64,000 nt of DNA from Pseudomonas sp. Irchel s3f7 (GTDB lineage Bacteria; Pseudomonadota; Gammaproteobacteria; Pseudomonadales; Pseudomonadaceae). The DNA lies in contig NZ_FYDO01000001.1 in the NCBI RefSeq assembly GCF_900187615.1, forward strand, positions 62,001-126,000. The letters are read 5' to 3'. Below are positions 44,506 to 54,159 of the stretch, one piece after another (positions within the stretch are counted from its first letter, which is position 1; each line of letters starts with the position of its first letter). A program made the translations under genes and the position numbers. The notes below the pieces were generated by a model that saw only the letters and a list, made by a program, of their open reading frames with translations, ran no database searches and had not been told where the DNA came from.

Positions 44506-47500
44506 TCAAGGGGTGCGGACATGCAGTTGCCGTCCTAATTGCGTGATCAACAAGGTGACGCTATCGGCATTCCCCAGTTGCACAGCCAATCTGATTAAAG
44601 GATCTCTCCTGAAAGCGGTACGGGCCTCGGCCAAGGTTAATTGGCCAGTCAACCTCAATACCTGATTACAAGGTCGATCGGTTTCCATATAGCTGGTTTG
44701 CCCAAAGTCTTCCCATACTCCGAGGTCGCGGTTGTACTCAGTGAACAACGCAGGCAGTGGCGTTCTGATCGACAATCCCTTGCCCTGTAGATCGGTTAAC
44801 TCCAGCTTAAGCTTGCGGGCCATCTCGCTCGTTGTTTCGATCAGCTCATGAAAAGGCCTGCTGGAATCGAGATAAGCAATGTCCTCGGTATTGCAAACGA
44901 TGTGGGACAACTCATGAATCAAAGTCGCGGCACGGGCATGAGCACGGATCGGAAAGGCTGGTTCGGTTATGTAGTTTCGGTAGTGGTCCAAGCCAGGCAA
45001 GAAGAACTTTTCTGCCAGGTAGATTTTTCGTATCGGGTCCGTGGGCACGATGAAGCCGAAGGTACCCTCTGCGTCTTCGAGGAGCCGTCCTACCGCAAAG
45101 CGTTTGGTATTGGGTGATCTGAGTGTCGGATCCAGAAGTGCCGTAAAAATCTTGCCAATTACATTTTCAATCATGGTCACGTGCGCCGGCTGCACCGCCG
45201 GCAAACCTGCAAAGTCCATGATGATTTGATGAACAGGCGTGATCGCATCATCTGTGTTTTTCAGTACTTCCAGGTTGCGGAAGGCGTTCCAGACATAGGC
45301 AGTTGCATGATCCAGACTTTCTTGAATTATGCGTGCCTTGACCGGAAACCGTTCACGAATCTGTACCATGCCGTGGGCGTCGACATTCATGCCGGCCCAC
45401 ACCGATATGGCTGTTTCGATTCGTTTCAACATGCCCTGGGTAGGGGCAATGGGCAGTTCCGGTAATGGTAACGGTACCGAGTCGATGATCCACTGTTTCG
45501 TAACCTGCTGGCGCAGATAAGGGCCCTGTTTCTGTCCAGCGCCGATGCGCCATCGGGTTCCTTTTTTTTCGACCGGGAATACTTTACCTTCAACCGGGCC
45601 ATAGGTTTTTTTGGACGTCGGATGGGTGTAGAGCCCAAGTTTCGAGTCCAGCGTTAATGAACTCAGGTCAATGTCACTTGCCTCTAGTCCCTGCAACCGG
45701 GTTCGCTCGGGAGCGGTGACGTCAATGTCTTTCCATTTGAATGGCGCGTCGGTTGTTTCGATTGTCGGTGTGTTCACGGTGGGAGAGGGTATTTGCGGCG
45801 ACTTCATCGATCCACGCAACGAGGCGAGCTGCGCCAGTCCGCCGATCAGTTCGGTGACTGCGGCTGACCAGTGATGCAGTTGCAAGTCTTCAGCCGACTG
45901 TTTGATTTCACGAAAGCTTCGCCACACCGTAATCGGGTACATGAGTTTGCCCATGCAAAACGAAAAAGCTTCATGCACATCTTCGCTCAACACGCGTTTG
46001 GCGGTAGCCCACTCACCCCGGGAATCGCTGTCCGACTGACAACCAAGTAGTTGCGCAAGCAGCGCCGCATTGTCTTTGAACAGCTGCACGATCGCGTTGC
46101 CCTTGACGGGGTTGGAGGCCAGCGTGATTGCACCGTGCGTCCCGCTGCTGAGGGATAGATGCGCTTTGCAGAGTGTCTTTTCCAGCGTCGGCAATCGGTT
46201 GATGCACCAGTTGCGCAGCAGGCCGGGCGTCTTCAGTTCGGTCATCAGGGAAGACTCATCCGCGAACTCCTTGATGCCATGCCGGGGACTGTAAGGGGCG
46301 ACGAGGACTTGTGCGCCAGCGTCGTTGCCCTGGGTTCCGATCAGATAAACACCTGGCACCTGGATGACCTGGTCTTTCTTGATGCCGCCCAGCTCGAGTG
46401 GCCGGATAATCGCCTTCGCCTCGCTGACCGCCGCCCGTGCGGTGGCATCTGGCATGTCCATGATTTGCTTGACCAGGTCGAAACCGCTTGCGCTCAAGCG
46501 CTCACGAAGTTTTTCCGTGTGGGCGTAATGCATCATTTGCCAGGGCAACTGCGAGGCAAATCGATGCCGGCGTTCAGCGGCGTCGGTGTGGGTCGCCGCA
46601 AGAGCGTCGTTCAGTACGGCCTGATGGCGCTGTCCAAGGCTCAGGTTACGAATGAGACTCTTGATATAGGTGGTGTCCATACCTTTGGGGATAGGGGAGC
46701 TGTCGAGTGATTTGACGGTGAAGCGGGCCGCATCCAGATCGTCGAAATGACTCAGTGCGAACTCCGTGAGGGTTTGTATCGACGGTTGGGGCGTCGTGAT
46801 TTTTACCTCGATCTTGTCCGGATCAAGATTGAACGTGTCGGTCGTAAGCTGTTTCTGAAGCTCATGATGCGCCGTGCGGGCGAGTGGGCGGATGGCGCTC
46901 AGGCAGTCCTGATCATCCTTGACGTGGTTGAGGTATTGTTGAAGCAACTCAGCATGCAGCACCTGATCTTCAATGGACGCTTTGGCGAGCCATGTCGGAA
47001 AATTTTGTCGAGTGCTCAGGGCCTTGGCGATTTGCGTGGCGCGGTGCAACCCGGTCTGTGGTTGTCGCAGTGCCAACAGCTTCAGCAGGCCGGCCTGGGG
47101 CGCTGCGGTCGCCGTGGTGGCGAGCGCATCCGTGACGCTCGTCTGGTCGAGTTGAACAAAGGGTTTTTGCACATGATCCAGAAAGTTTTCCGTCACCTGT
47201 TGCAGTGGCGCCAGCGTATAAGCACGCCCAAGTACCCGTTCACTACGTGCCAGGTTCTCCAGCAAAGCGATGCGCTGGTCTTGCTCCAGCAGGCGTTGTT
47301 CAAGCGATGCCAGCAAAGGCGCCAATGACGCGAATGCTTCAAACCCCAGGGCGGGGGTCCACAAAATCGCTTTACCTGATTTAGCCGGGTCCTTGCCGCC
47401 TCGTTCGGTCAACACAAAACAACTGGCCAGTTTCAACAGGTTTTCAGAGCCGCCCGGCTTGAGTGCCAGGGAAAACACATCGGGTATCACATTGTTCGGT

Positions 47501-49338
47501 GCCGCTCGCTGCAACCTAACCGGATTATCCAGTACCGCTTTGACGATGGCTTGTTCCGTCGCGCCCAATGTGCGGTCGGCCGTTCGTAGGTCAAGCTCGC
47601 TTTTCAGTCCCAGTGCATACAGGTGGGTGAAGTCCGCTTGCAGGCTTTTTATCGACGCGTCGACGAGCCCTTGTGCGTGGGCGACGGTGCGGGTGTCGGT
47701 GGGAATGGCTGGGTGGTTTTTCAGCTTTAACGCCAAGGCCTGGTCGACGGTGGTAAGCAATTCCAGGTGTTTTTTCGCAGACTCTGCACGCACCGTGGCG
47801 GGTTGCGCGGCCCAACGATGAAGCGGCTGAATCTTCCAGCGGTCGTCACCGTCGACTGCCAGCAATCGATCATCGATGTAGCCGCGTACGTCCAGTGCCT
47901 TTCCCATCAAGGCATGGAGGTCATGTTGGCCCTTGCTCCGATAAAAGCACACCAAGGCGTAGTGAAGGTTGTCCCGTTGCTTGCTGAGGATGTCAGCCAT
48001 CACGTGCGCGAATATCGGTTGGGGGACCGTTACACCGGTAACGGTGCGCTTATCTGATTCCAGCGAGAGAAAAGTGCCGCGCTCTTCCAGTGACATGAAA
48101 TTGAACAAGTTGTCTTCGTGGCCTTCACTCTTCAGCATCTGCAGCACAACGTTCTGCAGGGCGGCCAAGTCGGTTGTCGCTTCAATACCCCTGGATTGGG
48201 TGTAAAGGAATCCGGGGGTGCCGCTATCGCCGATCATCAGCGTGGAAGCCAGTTCAACTGAGTGCCTGAACGGCGCAGAGACCCGCGCTTTTTCGATGCG
48301 CAGCGGCTTGATCGCGTCAGGTGGCAGACTGACGTTCATCAGCCGCAAATATTCGTCTGAAGTCAACGTCCCTTCCTGACGTTTGAGCAGGAGGTCGAGG
48401 TGAAAGGCGTCACGCAGGCACTCGGCAAAAAACGCTTCGCGTGACAAGTCGCTGCTTATTTCGGATTGCCAGAATAATTCGAGCAGGTTTTGCAGCCAGA
48501 ATCGCAACCCCCCCGCAATGTCGATGAGCGTGCTTTCCCAAACCTGTTGGTCCGCCTCGCTACTGACGCCATGTGAGGGATTGGAAAAGACCCTGGTTTC
48601 GTCTGTCGGCCAAGGGGTATTCAAATATCGCTGCAACAAGGCTTCGCTCAGCGAAAAAGTGGTGACTGTTGGTTTCTCGTCGGTATCTTCGGTGTGGGTG
48701 GATGGACGTGAACAGGTCAGGCGAGTATGGCGCTGGTCCAGCAGGGGAAACGGTTGGAAAAGTGCGATCTTGAGCGCCTCGTCCAGCATCGATTGCAGGG
48801 TGGGCGTCTTGCGCAGTTCGTCCAGCATTGCGTTGACGTTTTGTGCCTGATTGAGGTTGAGCGCGGTTTGCTGGTGTTCGAAGACGGCTCCTTCAATGAT
48901 TTCGGTGGAAATGTCCGGCGTATTGCCTGCAAGCACGGCGTGTCGTTGTTGAACAGACAGGAAGCGCAGCAATTCACGTTTTCCGGTTTCCTCCGATAGC
49001 CAGGTTTTCAGATGGGTCTTGAGGTCGCCCATGTCGGCGAATTTGCTCAGGCCTTTCCAGGGTGTGTAAAGCACAACATCACCCCCGGCGGACTGGCTCA
49101 TCGCGAAGGCACCGGCGAGCGGGGTGGCAGTCCCACCAGGCAAGTCCAACCGGAACTGGTGAACGGCCATGGGTTTTACATTGGCGGTGCGGGTTGCATG
49201 CGTTGGCAGATAAACCGCCTGCAACCAGTTCAGGTCATCTTTGTTCAAACCCCGTTCTTTTTCCCGCTCACCGGGTTGCTTTTGCCTCGAAGCATTGGTG
49301 GCCTCGTCAAAAAAATAAGGCTTTGATGGATCAGTCAT
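44506..49338 (-). CDS. Very large toxin-like protein (DUF6543 type) with C-terminal HExxH metallopeptidase
   Basis: 1610 aa from ATG 49338, which has a perfect GGAGG ribosome site; the frame continues to 49578 but that part is upstream sequence. No classical signal peptide or long TM segment. The N-terminal and central parts are largely helical and Leu-rich, as in the large Pseudomonas proteins annotated as dermonecrotic-toxin-like or DUF6543. A zinc motif HELSH lies at about residues 1475-1479 (ATLIHELSHIVCNTEDIAYL), with an acidic stretch 20 residues later that could give the third ligand. A folded peptidase domain near the C-terminus of a long carrier suggests a delivered effector. No immunity, chaperone or secretion gene is adjacent. 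It stands alone between the FecR-type gene and dpkA. Confidence 0.75.
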   Translation of the reverse strand: MTDPSKPYFFDEATNASRQKQPGEREKERGLNKDDLNWLQAVYLPTHATRTANVKPMAVHQFRLDLPGGTATPLAGAFAMSQSAGGDVVLYTPWKGLSKFADMGDLKTHLKTWLSEETGKRELLRFLSVQQRHAVLAGNTPDISTEIIEGAVFEHQQTALNLNQAQNVNAMLDELRKTPTLQSMLDEALKIALFQPFPLLDQRHTRLTCSRPSTHTEDTDEKPTVTTFSLSEALLQRYLNTPWPTDETRVFSNPSHGVSSEADQQVWESTLIDIAGGLRFWLQNLLELFWQSEISSDLSREAFFAECLRDAFHLDLLLKRQEGTLTSDEYLRLMNVSLPPDAIKPLRIEKARVSAPFRHSVELASTLMIGDSGTPGFLYTQSRGIEATTDLAALQNVVLQMLKSEGHEDNLFNFMSLEERGTFLSLESDKRTVTGVTVPQPIFAHVMADILSKQRDNLHYALVCFYRSKGQHDLHALMGKALDVRGYIDDRLLAVDGDDRWKIQPLHRWAAQPATVRAESAKKHLELLTTVDQALALKLKNHPAIPTDTRTVAHAQGLVDASIKSLQADFTHLYALGLKSELDLRTADRTLGATEQAIVKAVLDNPVRLQRAAPNNVIPDVFSLALKPGGSENLLKLASCFVLTERGGKDPAKSGKAILWTPALGFEAFASLAPLLASLEQRLLEQDQRIALLENLARSERVLGRAYTLAPLQQVTENFLDHVQKPFVQLDQTSVTDALATTATAAPQAGLLKLLALRQPQTGLHRATQIAKALSTRQNFPTWLAKASIEDQVLHAELLQQYLNHVKDDQDCLSAIRPLARTAHHELQKQLTTDTFNLDPDKIEVKITTPQPSIQTLTEFALSHFDDLDAARFTVKSLDSSPIPKGMDTTYIKSLIRNLSLGQRHQAVLNDALAATHTDAAERRHRFASQLPWQMMHYAHTEKLRERLSASGFDLVKQIMDMPDATARAAVSEAKAIIRPLELGGIKKDQVIQVPGVYLIGTQGNDAGAQVLVAPYSPRHGIKEFADESSLMTELKTPGLLRNWCINRLPTLEKTLCKAHLSLSSGTHGAITLASNPVKGNAIVQLFKDNAALLAQLLGCQSDSDSRGEWATAKRVLSEDVHEAFSFCMGKLMYPITVWRSFREIKQSAEDLQLHHWSAAVTELIGGLAQLASLRGSMKSPQIPSPTVNTPTIETTDAPFKWKDIDVTAPERTRLQGLEASDIDLSSLTLDSKLGLYTHPTSKKTYGPVEGKVFPVEKKGTRWRIGAGQKQGPYLRQQVTKQWIIDSVPLPLPELPIAPTQGMLKRIETAISVWAGMNVDAHGMVQIRERFPVKARIIQESLDHATAYVWNAFRNLEVLKNTDDAITPVHQIIMDFAGLPAVQPAHVTMIENVIGKIFTALLDPTLRSPNTKRFAVGRLLEDAEGTFGFIVPTDPIRKIYLAEKFFLPGLDHYRNYITEPAFPIRAHARAATLIHELSHIVCNTEDIAYLDSSRPFHELIETTSEMARKLKLELTDLQGKGLSIRTPLPALFTEYNRDLGVWEDFGQTSYMETDRPCNQVLRLTGQLTLAEARTAFRRDPLIRLAVQLGNADSVTLLITQLGRQLHVRTP

Positions 49339-49533
49339 GGTGTTTCCTCCGTGAATGCAAGCGTCGATCAACCGCAGCTTGCTGAATGAGGAAAACAGTA
49401 GGGGCAGGGCATTGTTCGAGTGCGGTACATATTGCTCATCCGAAGATGTTCTGAAGACTTGACAGCGAGCCCACAAGAAAGCGATTAATCGGCGAGTCAA
49501 CGTGCTTAACAATAAAAAACACTGGAGCTTCTG

Positions 49534-50574
49534 ATGACCGCATCGCCTGAAACGGCAGTCAGTTCGGCCGAAACACATCTCGATTTCGACTCACTCGTTC
49601 TGCTGCTCCAACAAATATTTGTCCGCCATGGCACGTCTGTCGAGGTCGCAAAAACCCTGGCATTGAACTGTGCAGGCGCCGAGCGCGACGGTGCTCACAG
49701 CCATGGCGTGTTCCGGATTCCGGGATATGTGTCGACGCTGCAAAGCGGCTGGGTCAATGGCCAGGCGGTTCCGGTGGTCGAGGACGTGGCGTCGGGTTTT
49801 GTCCGGGTCGATGCCGGTAACGGTTTCGCGCAACCGGCGTTGGCGGCCGCGCGTCCGTTACTGATTGAAAAGGCCCGCAGCGCCGGGATTGCAGTGCTGG
49901 CGATTCGTAATTCGCACCATTTCGCCGCGCTGTGGCCGGACGTCGAGCCCTTCGCGGATGAAGGCCTGGTGGCCTTGAGCGTGGTCAACAGCATGACCTG
50001 CGTGGTGCCCCACGGTGCCGACCGCCCGTTGTTCGGCACCAACCCGATCGCCTTCGCCGCGCCACGTGCTGACGGTGCGCCGATTGTCTTCGACCTGGCC
50101 ACCAGCGCCATCGCCCATGGCGATGTACAGATTGCTGCGCGCAAGGGCGAACGTTTGCCGGAGGGCATGGGCGTTGACAGCCTCGGTCAACCGACCACCG
50201 ACCCTAAAGCGATACTTGAAGGCGGCGCGTTACTGCCGTTCGGCGGGCATAAGGGTTCGGCGTTGTCGATGATGGTCGAGTTGTTGGCGGCAGCGCTGAC
50301 CGGGGGCAATTTCTCCTTCGAGTTCGATTGGAAGAATCACCCCGGCGCGAAAACGCCGTGGACCGGTCAGTTGCTGATCGTGATCGACCCGCGCAAGGCG
50401 GCCGGGCAGAGTTTTGCCGAGCGCAGCCAGGAGCTGGTGCGACAAATGCACAGTGTGGGGCTGAAGCGGCTGCCGGGGGATCGGCGTCATCATCAGCGCG
50501 CAAAATCCCGGGCGGGAGGCATTGTGCTTGATGCGCAGACATTGGCGAATCTGCGGGAATTGGCCGGGGTCTGA
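49534..50574 (+). CDS. dpkA: Delta1-piperideine-2-carboxylate reductase
   Basis: 346 aa, malate/lactate dehydrogenase 2 (Ldh_2) family, NADPH-dependent. Reduces delta1-piperideine-2-carboxylate (from D-lysine) and pyrroline-2-carboxylate. Closely follows the Pseudomonas DpkA pattern: AERDGAHSHGVFRIPGYV, IRNSHHFAALWPDVEPFA, VPHGADRPLFGTNPIAFAAP, and ALLPFGGHKGSALSMMVELL. The active-site His is in NSHHF. TGGAG precedes the ATG. Divergent from the large toxin-like gene and followed by a REP pair. Confidence 0.9.
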   Translation: MTASPETAVSSAETHLDFDSLVLLLQQIFVRHGTSVEVAKTLALNCAGAERDGAHSHGVFRIPGYVSTLQSGWVNGQAVPVVEDVASGFVRVDAGNGFAQPALAAARPLLIEKARSAGIAVLAIRNSHHFAALWPDVEPFADEGLVALSVVNSMTCVVPHGADRPLFGTNPIAFAAPRADGAPIVFDLATSAIAHGDVQIAARKGERLPEGMGVDSLGQPTTDPKAILEGGALLPFGGHKGSALSMMVELLAAALTGGNFSFEFDWKNHPGAKTPWTGQLLIVIDPRKAAGQSFAERSQELVRQMHSVGLKRLPGDRRHHQRAKSRAGGIVLDAQTLANLRELAGV

Positions 50575-50582
50575 ATCTGGAA

Positions 50583-50684
50583 CTGCAGGAGCGAGCCTGC
50601 TCGCGATGGACGTCAACGAAAACGCGTGCTTACTGGGTAAGCGCGGCGTTCTTGGGTCCATCGCGAGCAGGCTCGCTCCTGCAG
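50583..50684. repeat. Inverted REP pair with a perfect 28-bp arm
   Basis: Positions 50583-50610 and 50657-50684 are perfect reverse complements (core GAGCGAGCCTGCTCGCGA), able to form one long hairpin. Confidence 0.9.
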
Positions 50685-50710
50685 GGGCTTCGGTGCTGCA
50701 AATGATGGGC

Positions 50711-51028
50711 TTAGCGACGGCCGAGCAATAAGCCCACCACCAGCCCAAACCCGGCGGAAATGGCCACGGTTTGCCATGGATGCCCGCCAATGTAGGTTTC
50801 CGTGGCTTCGACCGCCGGTAAAGTGCGGTCGCGAACGCGGGTGACCGAATCCCTGGCTTGCTGGAGTTTCAGGGCGATTTGCTCGCGCAGGGTTTCCGCG
50901 TCCTCACCGACCAGTGAAGCACTGCTCTTGAGCAGCTTTTCCGATTCTTCGATCAGTGCCGAAAGCTCACTGAAGGCCAGATCCTTGATTTGTTCTTCGG
51001 CGGCGGGCGTGCTGGTTTTCCGGGCCAT
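50711..51028 (-). CDS. DUF883 (ElaB/YqjD-like) protein
   Basis: 105 aa. An amphipathic helical region (residues 15-75, including a 'LREQIALKLQQARDSV' block) is followed by a conserved Gly-His-Pro-Trp and a single C-terminal TM helix with glycine zipper, AISAGFGLVVGLLLGRR. E. coli relatives are tail-anchored inner-membrane proteins that bind ribosomes in stationary phase; that role is only inferred here. Confidence 0.88.
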   Translation of the reverse strand: MARKTSTPAAEEQIKDLAFSELSALIEESEKLLKSSASLVGEDAETLREQIALKLQQARDSVTRVRDRTLPAVEATETYIGGHPWQTVAISAGFGLVVGLLLGRR

Positions 51029-51192
51029 TGACGTACTCCTTGCAGGTAAGTGGACAGTGAACAGTGGAGTCTGCCGCCGCTGGAAAAGTTGCAGCCAGAT
51101 AGCCTCGGGGACGCAATTTTGCTGAAAACCGGCGCAGGACGTTTCGTCCTACAGTGTAAGATGTCGCCAATTTTACGCAGCAGGAAATTCCC

Positions 51193-51444
51193 ATGAGCTT
51201 CAATCTGGCCGACAAACCCCTTGCCGAGCGTGCAGCGCTGGAAGACGAGAAGTCCCGTCTGTTCGAACTGTGGCAAAACAATTTGGGCAAAGCCAAGGGC
51301 GAAGCCGCTCGGTTGTTTGGCGAGCGGGCCAAGCGCAAAGGCAAATGGGCCGAGTGGGTGCGGTCCGAGCTGGACGGCATGTCGCCTCCGGAATTCGCCA
51401 ACATGGTGCGCAGTGAAGTCAATCGGCTGATGGCGGCCAAGTAG
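51193..51444 (+). CDS. Small charged conserved protein
   Basis: 83 aa, AGGAA before ATG. Strongly charged and helical: KPLAERAALEDEKSRLFEL, RAKRKGKWAEWVRSELDG, ending EVNRLMAAK. No domain is recognised; no TM or signal. Codon usage is that of a normal pseudomonad gene. A terminator-like repeat follows about 10 bp after the stop. Confidence 0.7.
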   Translation: MSFNLADKPLAERAALEDEKSRLFELWQNNLGKAKGEAARLFGERAKRKGKWAEWVRSELDGMSPPEFANMVRSEVNRLMAAK

Positions 51445-51452
51445 GCACTGCC

Positions 51453-51496
51453 GCAGGCGGCGATCTTTTGATCTTTTTTTAAAGATCGCAGCCTGC
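51453..51496. repeat. 'GATCGCAGCCTGC' inverted repeat with T-run
   Basis: GCAGGCGGCGATCTTT (51453-51468) against AAAGATCGCAGCCTGC (51481-51496), one mismatch in 16, with seven T in the loop side. It belongs to the same family as 9031 and 55366 and may serve as a terminator. Confidence 0.75.
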
Positions 51497-51704
51497 ATTA
51501 CGCGCGTCCGGACGTGTTTGAGCTGAGCGTCGACGAGCGCGCCAAACCTGGCGTGCGCTTCGTTTCCTGACGCCTTGCGGGTTTTGGCCAAACCAGTCAG
51601 GCAACTTGATAACTTTGACCATTGCCCGACACTCCGCGCAGAGCGAGTATTTCCCTGTTGATTACGGTTCCCCAACCTAATAAGAAAACAGAGGGATTCT
51701 GGCA

Positions 51705-53369
51705 ATGCGCGATTACTTGTCTGCTACTTCTCAGTTCAATTATCAGCACACCGTCGATGCCGCACTTGCCGGTGATCTGACGGCCCTCAACGCCTGTGTC
51801 GAATGTTGCGATCGCCATGCCTTGCCGGGTCGAATCGCCCTGTTCTGGGAAGGCCGCGACGGCACCAGCGCGACGTACACCTTCACCGACCTGCAAGAAA
51901 AGGCTGCGCGATTCGCCAATTTCCTGCTCGCGCAAGGCGTGAAAAAAGGCGACAAGGTTGCCGGTCTCCTGCCACGTAATATCGAACTGCTGATCACCGT
52001 GTTCGCCACCTGGCGCATCGGCGCGGTGTATCAACCGCTGTTTACCGCGTTTGGCCCCAAAGCCATTGAGCACCGTCTGAGCAGCTCTGGCGCGAAAGTG
52101 GTGGTCACCGACGCGGTCAACCGCTCGAAACTCGCCGAAGTCGCTGATTGCCCGACCATCGTCACCGTCGCTGGCGCCAAAGGGCAGGGCATCGTGCGCG
52201 GTGATTTCAGTTTCTGGGCCGAGCTGGCCAATTTCCCCGCTGCTTGTGAACCGGTGCTACTGACTGGCGAAGACCCGTTCCTGCTGATGTTCACCTCGGG
52301 CACCACCGGTCCGTCGAAAGCGCTGTCGGTGCCACTCAAAGCCATCGTCGCCTTTGAGGCCTACACCCGCGACGCCGTCGATTTGCGCCCTGCAGACGCC
52401 TTCTGGAACGTTGCCGATCCGGGTTGGGCCTACGGCATTTATTTTGGTGTCACAGGGCCCATGGCCATGGGGCATCCGATCACCTTTTACGATGGCCCGT
52501 TCACCCTCGAAAGCACTTGCCGGGTGATCAACAAATACGGGATCACCAACCTCACCGGTTCGCCGACGGCCTATCGTTTGCTGATTGCCGGTGGCGATGA
52601 GTTCGCCAAATCGATCAAGGGCAAGCTGCGCATCGTCAGCAGCGCGGGCGAACCGTTGAACCCGGAAGTGATTCGCTGGTTCGCCGACAACCTCGGCGTG
52701 GTCATTCACGACCACTACGGCCAGACCGAACTGGGCATGGTGCTGTGCAACCACCACGGCCTGGAGCATCCGATTCACATGGGCGCCGCCGGTTTCGCCT
52801 CGCCCGGTCATCGGATTGTGGTGCTGGATGACAAGTACCAGGAACTGGGCGTCGGCCAGCCGGGCATTCTGGCCATCGACCGCACCCAGTCGCCGATGTG
52901 CTGGTTCGCCGGCTACGAAGGCGCGCCGACCAAGGCTTTTGTTGGCGACTATTACTTGAGCGGCGACACCGTCGAGTGGAACCCGGACGGTAGCATCAGC
53001 TTTGTCGGCCGCAGCGACGACGTGATCACCACCTCCGGCTATCGCGTCGGGCCGTTTGATGTCGAGAGCGCGCTGATCGAGCACCCGGCCGTGGTCGAAG
53101 CCGCCGTTGTCGGCAAGCCCGATCCGGAACGCACCGAACTGGTCAAGGCGTTCGTCGTGCTCAGCCCGCAATACCGCGCCGCACCAGAGCTCGCCGAAGA
53201 ACTGCGCCAACACGTGCGCAAACGTCTGGCGGCGCATTCGTACCCCCGTGAAATCGAATTTGTCAGTGAATTGCCGAAAACCCCAAGTGGCAAATTGCAG
53301 CGCTTTATTTTGCGTAATCAGGAAATCGCCAAGGCTAAAGAAGCCGCGGCGAAGAACGTTTCAGCTTGA
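51705..53369 (+). CDS. Acyl-CoA synthetase, AMP-forming
   Basis: 554 aa ANL-superfamily ligase. The P-loop-like motif is [19 protein letters not shown]5 is [11 protein letters not shown]; the hinge motif [20 protein letters not shown] and the C-terminal catalytic Lys in [14 protein letters not shown] are complete. It activates a short or branched acid as acyl-CoA. First gene of a five-gene run (synthetase, SDR, thiolase, acyl-CoA dehydrogenase, enoyl-CoA hydratase), an order like PA2555-PA2552 of P. aeruginosa, so the acid is probably a branched or short-chain one; the exact substrate is unproven. Confidence 0.9.
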   Translation: MRDYLSATSQFNYQHTVDAALAGDLTALNACVECCDRHALPGRIALFWEGRDGTSATYTFTDLQEKAARFANFLLAQGVKKGDKVAGLLPRNIELLITVFATWRIGAVYQPLFTAFGPKAIEHRLSSSGAKVVVTDAVNRSKLAEVADCPTIVTVAGAKGQGIVRGDFSFWAELANFPAACEPVLLTGEDPFLLMFTSGTTGPSKALSVPLKAIVAFEAYTRDAVDLRPADAFWNVADPGWAYGIYFGVTGPMAMGHPITFYDGPFTLESTCRVINKYGITNLTGSPTAYRLLIAGGDEFAKSIKGKLRIVSSAGEPLNPEVIRWFADNLGVVIHDHYGQTELGMVLCNHHGLEHPIHMGAAGFASPGHRIVVLDDKYQELGVGQPGILAIDRTQSPMCWFAGYEGAPTKAFVGDYYLSGDTVEWNPDGSISFVGRSDDVITTSGYRVGPFDVESALIEHPAVVEAAVVGKPDPERTELVKAFVVLSPQYRAAPELAEELRQHVRKRLAAHSYPREIEFVSELPKTPSGKLQRFILRNQEIAKAKEAAAKNVSA

Positions 53370-53385
53370 ATTCAAGGAAACAGTG

Positions 53386-54147
53386 ATGCAGATCGAGAAC
53401 AAGGTTTTTATCGTCACCGGCGGGGCTTCCGGCCTCGGTGCAGCCACCGCTGAAGTGCTGGTCGCAGCCGGCGCGAAGGTGATGCTGGTGGACATGAACG
53501 CCGAAGCGGTCGCGGCGCAGGCCCAGCGCCTGGGCGCGCAGAGTGTTGTCGCCGACATCAGCAACGAAGCGGCTGCCGAAGCCGCGGTGCAGGCCACGGT
53601 CAAAGCCTTCGGTGGTCTCAACGGTCTGGTCAACTGCGCCGGTATCGTGCGCGGCGAAAAGATCCTCGGCAAGAACGGCCCGCATGCGCTGTCCAGTTTC
53701 AGCCAAGTGATCAACGTCAACCTGATCGGCAGTTTCAACATGCTGCGTCTGGCGGCGGCGGCAATTGCCGAAACCGAAGCGGACGCCGATGGCGAGCGCG
53801 GTGTGATCATCAACACCGCGTCTGCGGCGGCTTACGACGGCCAGATCGGTCAGGCAGCTTACGCGGCGTCCAAAGGTGCGATTGTCAGCCTGACCTTGCC
53901 TGCCGCCCGTGAACTGGCGCGCTTCGGCATCCGCGTGATGACCATCGCACCGGGCATTTTCGAAACGCCGATGATGGCCGGCATGACCCAGGAAGTTCGC
54001 GATTCCCTGGCCGCTGGCGTGCCATTCCCGCCGCGTTTGGGCAAACCGGGCGAGTATGCCGGGCTGGTCAAGCATATTATTGAAAACAGCATGCTCAACG
54101 GCGAGGTGATCCGTCTCGACGGTGCCTTGCGCATGGCGGCCAAGTAA
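53386..54147 (+). CDS. SDR dehydrogenase, 3-hydroxyacyl-CoA type (HSD17B10-like)
   Basis: 253 aa. NAD-binding [15 protein letters not shown] at residues 12-26, NCAGI in the middle, catalytic Ser in [13 protein letters not shown], and YAASKGA as the Tyr-x-x-x-Lys. The sequence follows the type-10 17beta-HSD group, which oxidises 3-hydroxy-2-methylbutyryl-CoA in isoleucine breakdown. Start at MQIENKVF, 16 bp after the synthetase stop, with AAGGA upstream. The next gene, a thiolase, would cleave its product. Confidence 0.9.
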   Translation: MQIENKVFIVTGGASGLGAATAEVLVAAGAKVMLVDMNAEAVAAQAQRLGAQSVVADISNEAAAEAAVQATVKAFGGLNGLVNCAGIVRGEKILGKNGPHALSSFSQVINVNLIGSFNMLRLAAAAIAETEADADGERGVIINTASAAAYDGQIGQAAYAASKGAIVSLTLPAARELARFGIRVMTIAPGIFETPMMAGMTQEVRDSLAAGVPFPPRLGKPGEYAGLVKHIIENSMLNGEVIRLDGALRMAAK

Positions 54148-54159
54148 GGAGGATTTGTC

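Noticed and set aside
49451..49465. CTGAAGACTTGACAG, resembling the shared palindrome, upstream of the toxin-like gene
   Set aside because: One arm is degenerate and the spacing is one base short; it cannot be told from chance.
49339..49578. Longer start for the 1610-aa protein at 49578
   Set aside because: The extra 80 residues overlap the promoter region and the divergent dpkA start; ATG 49338 has a perfect GGAGG.
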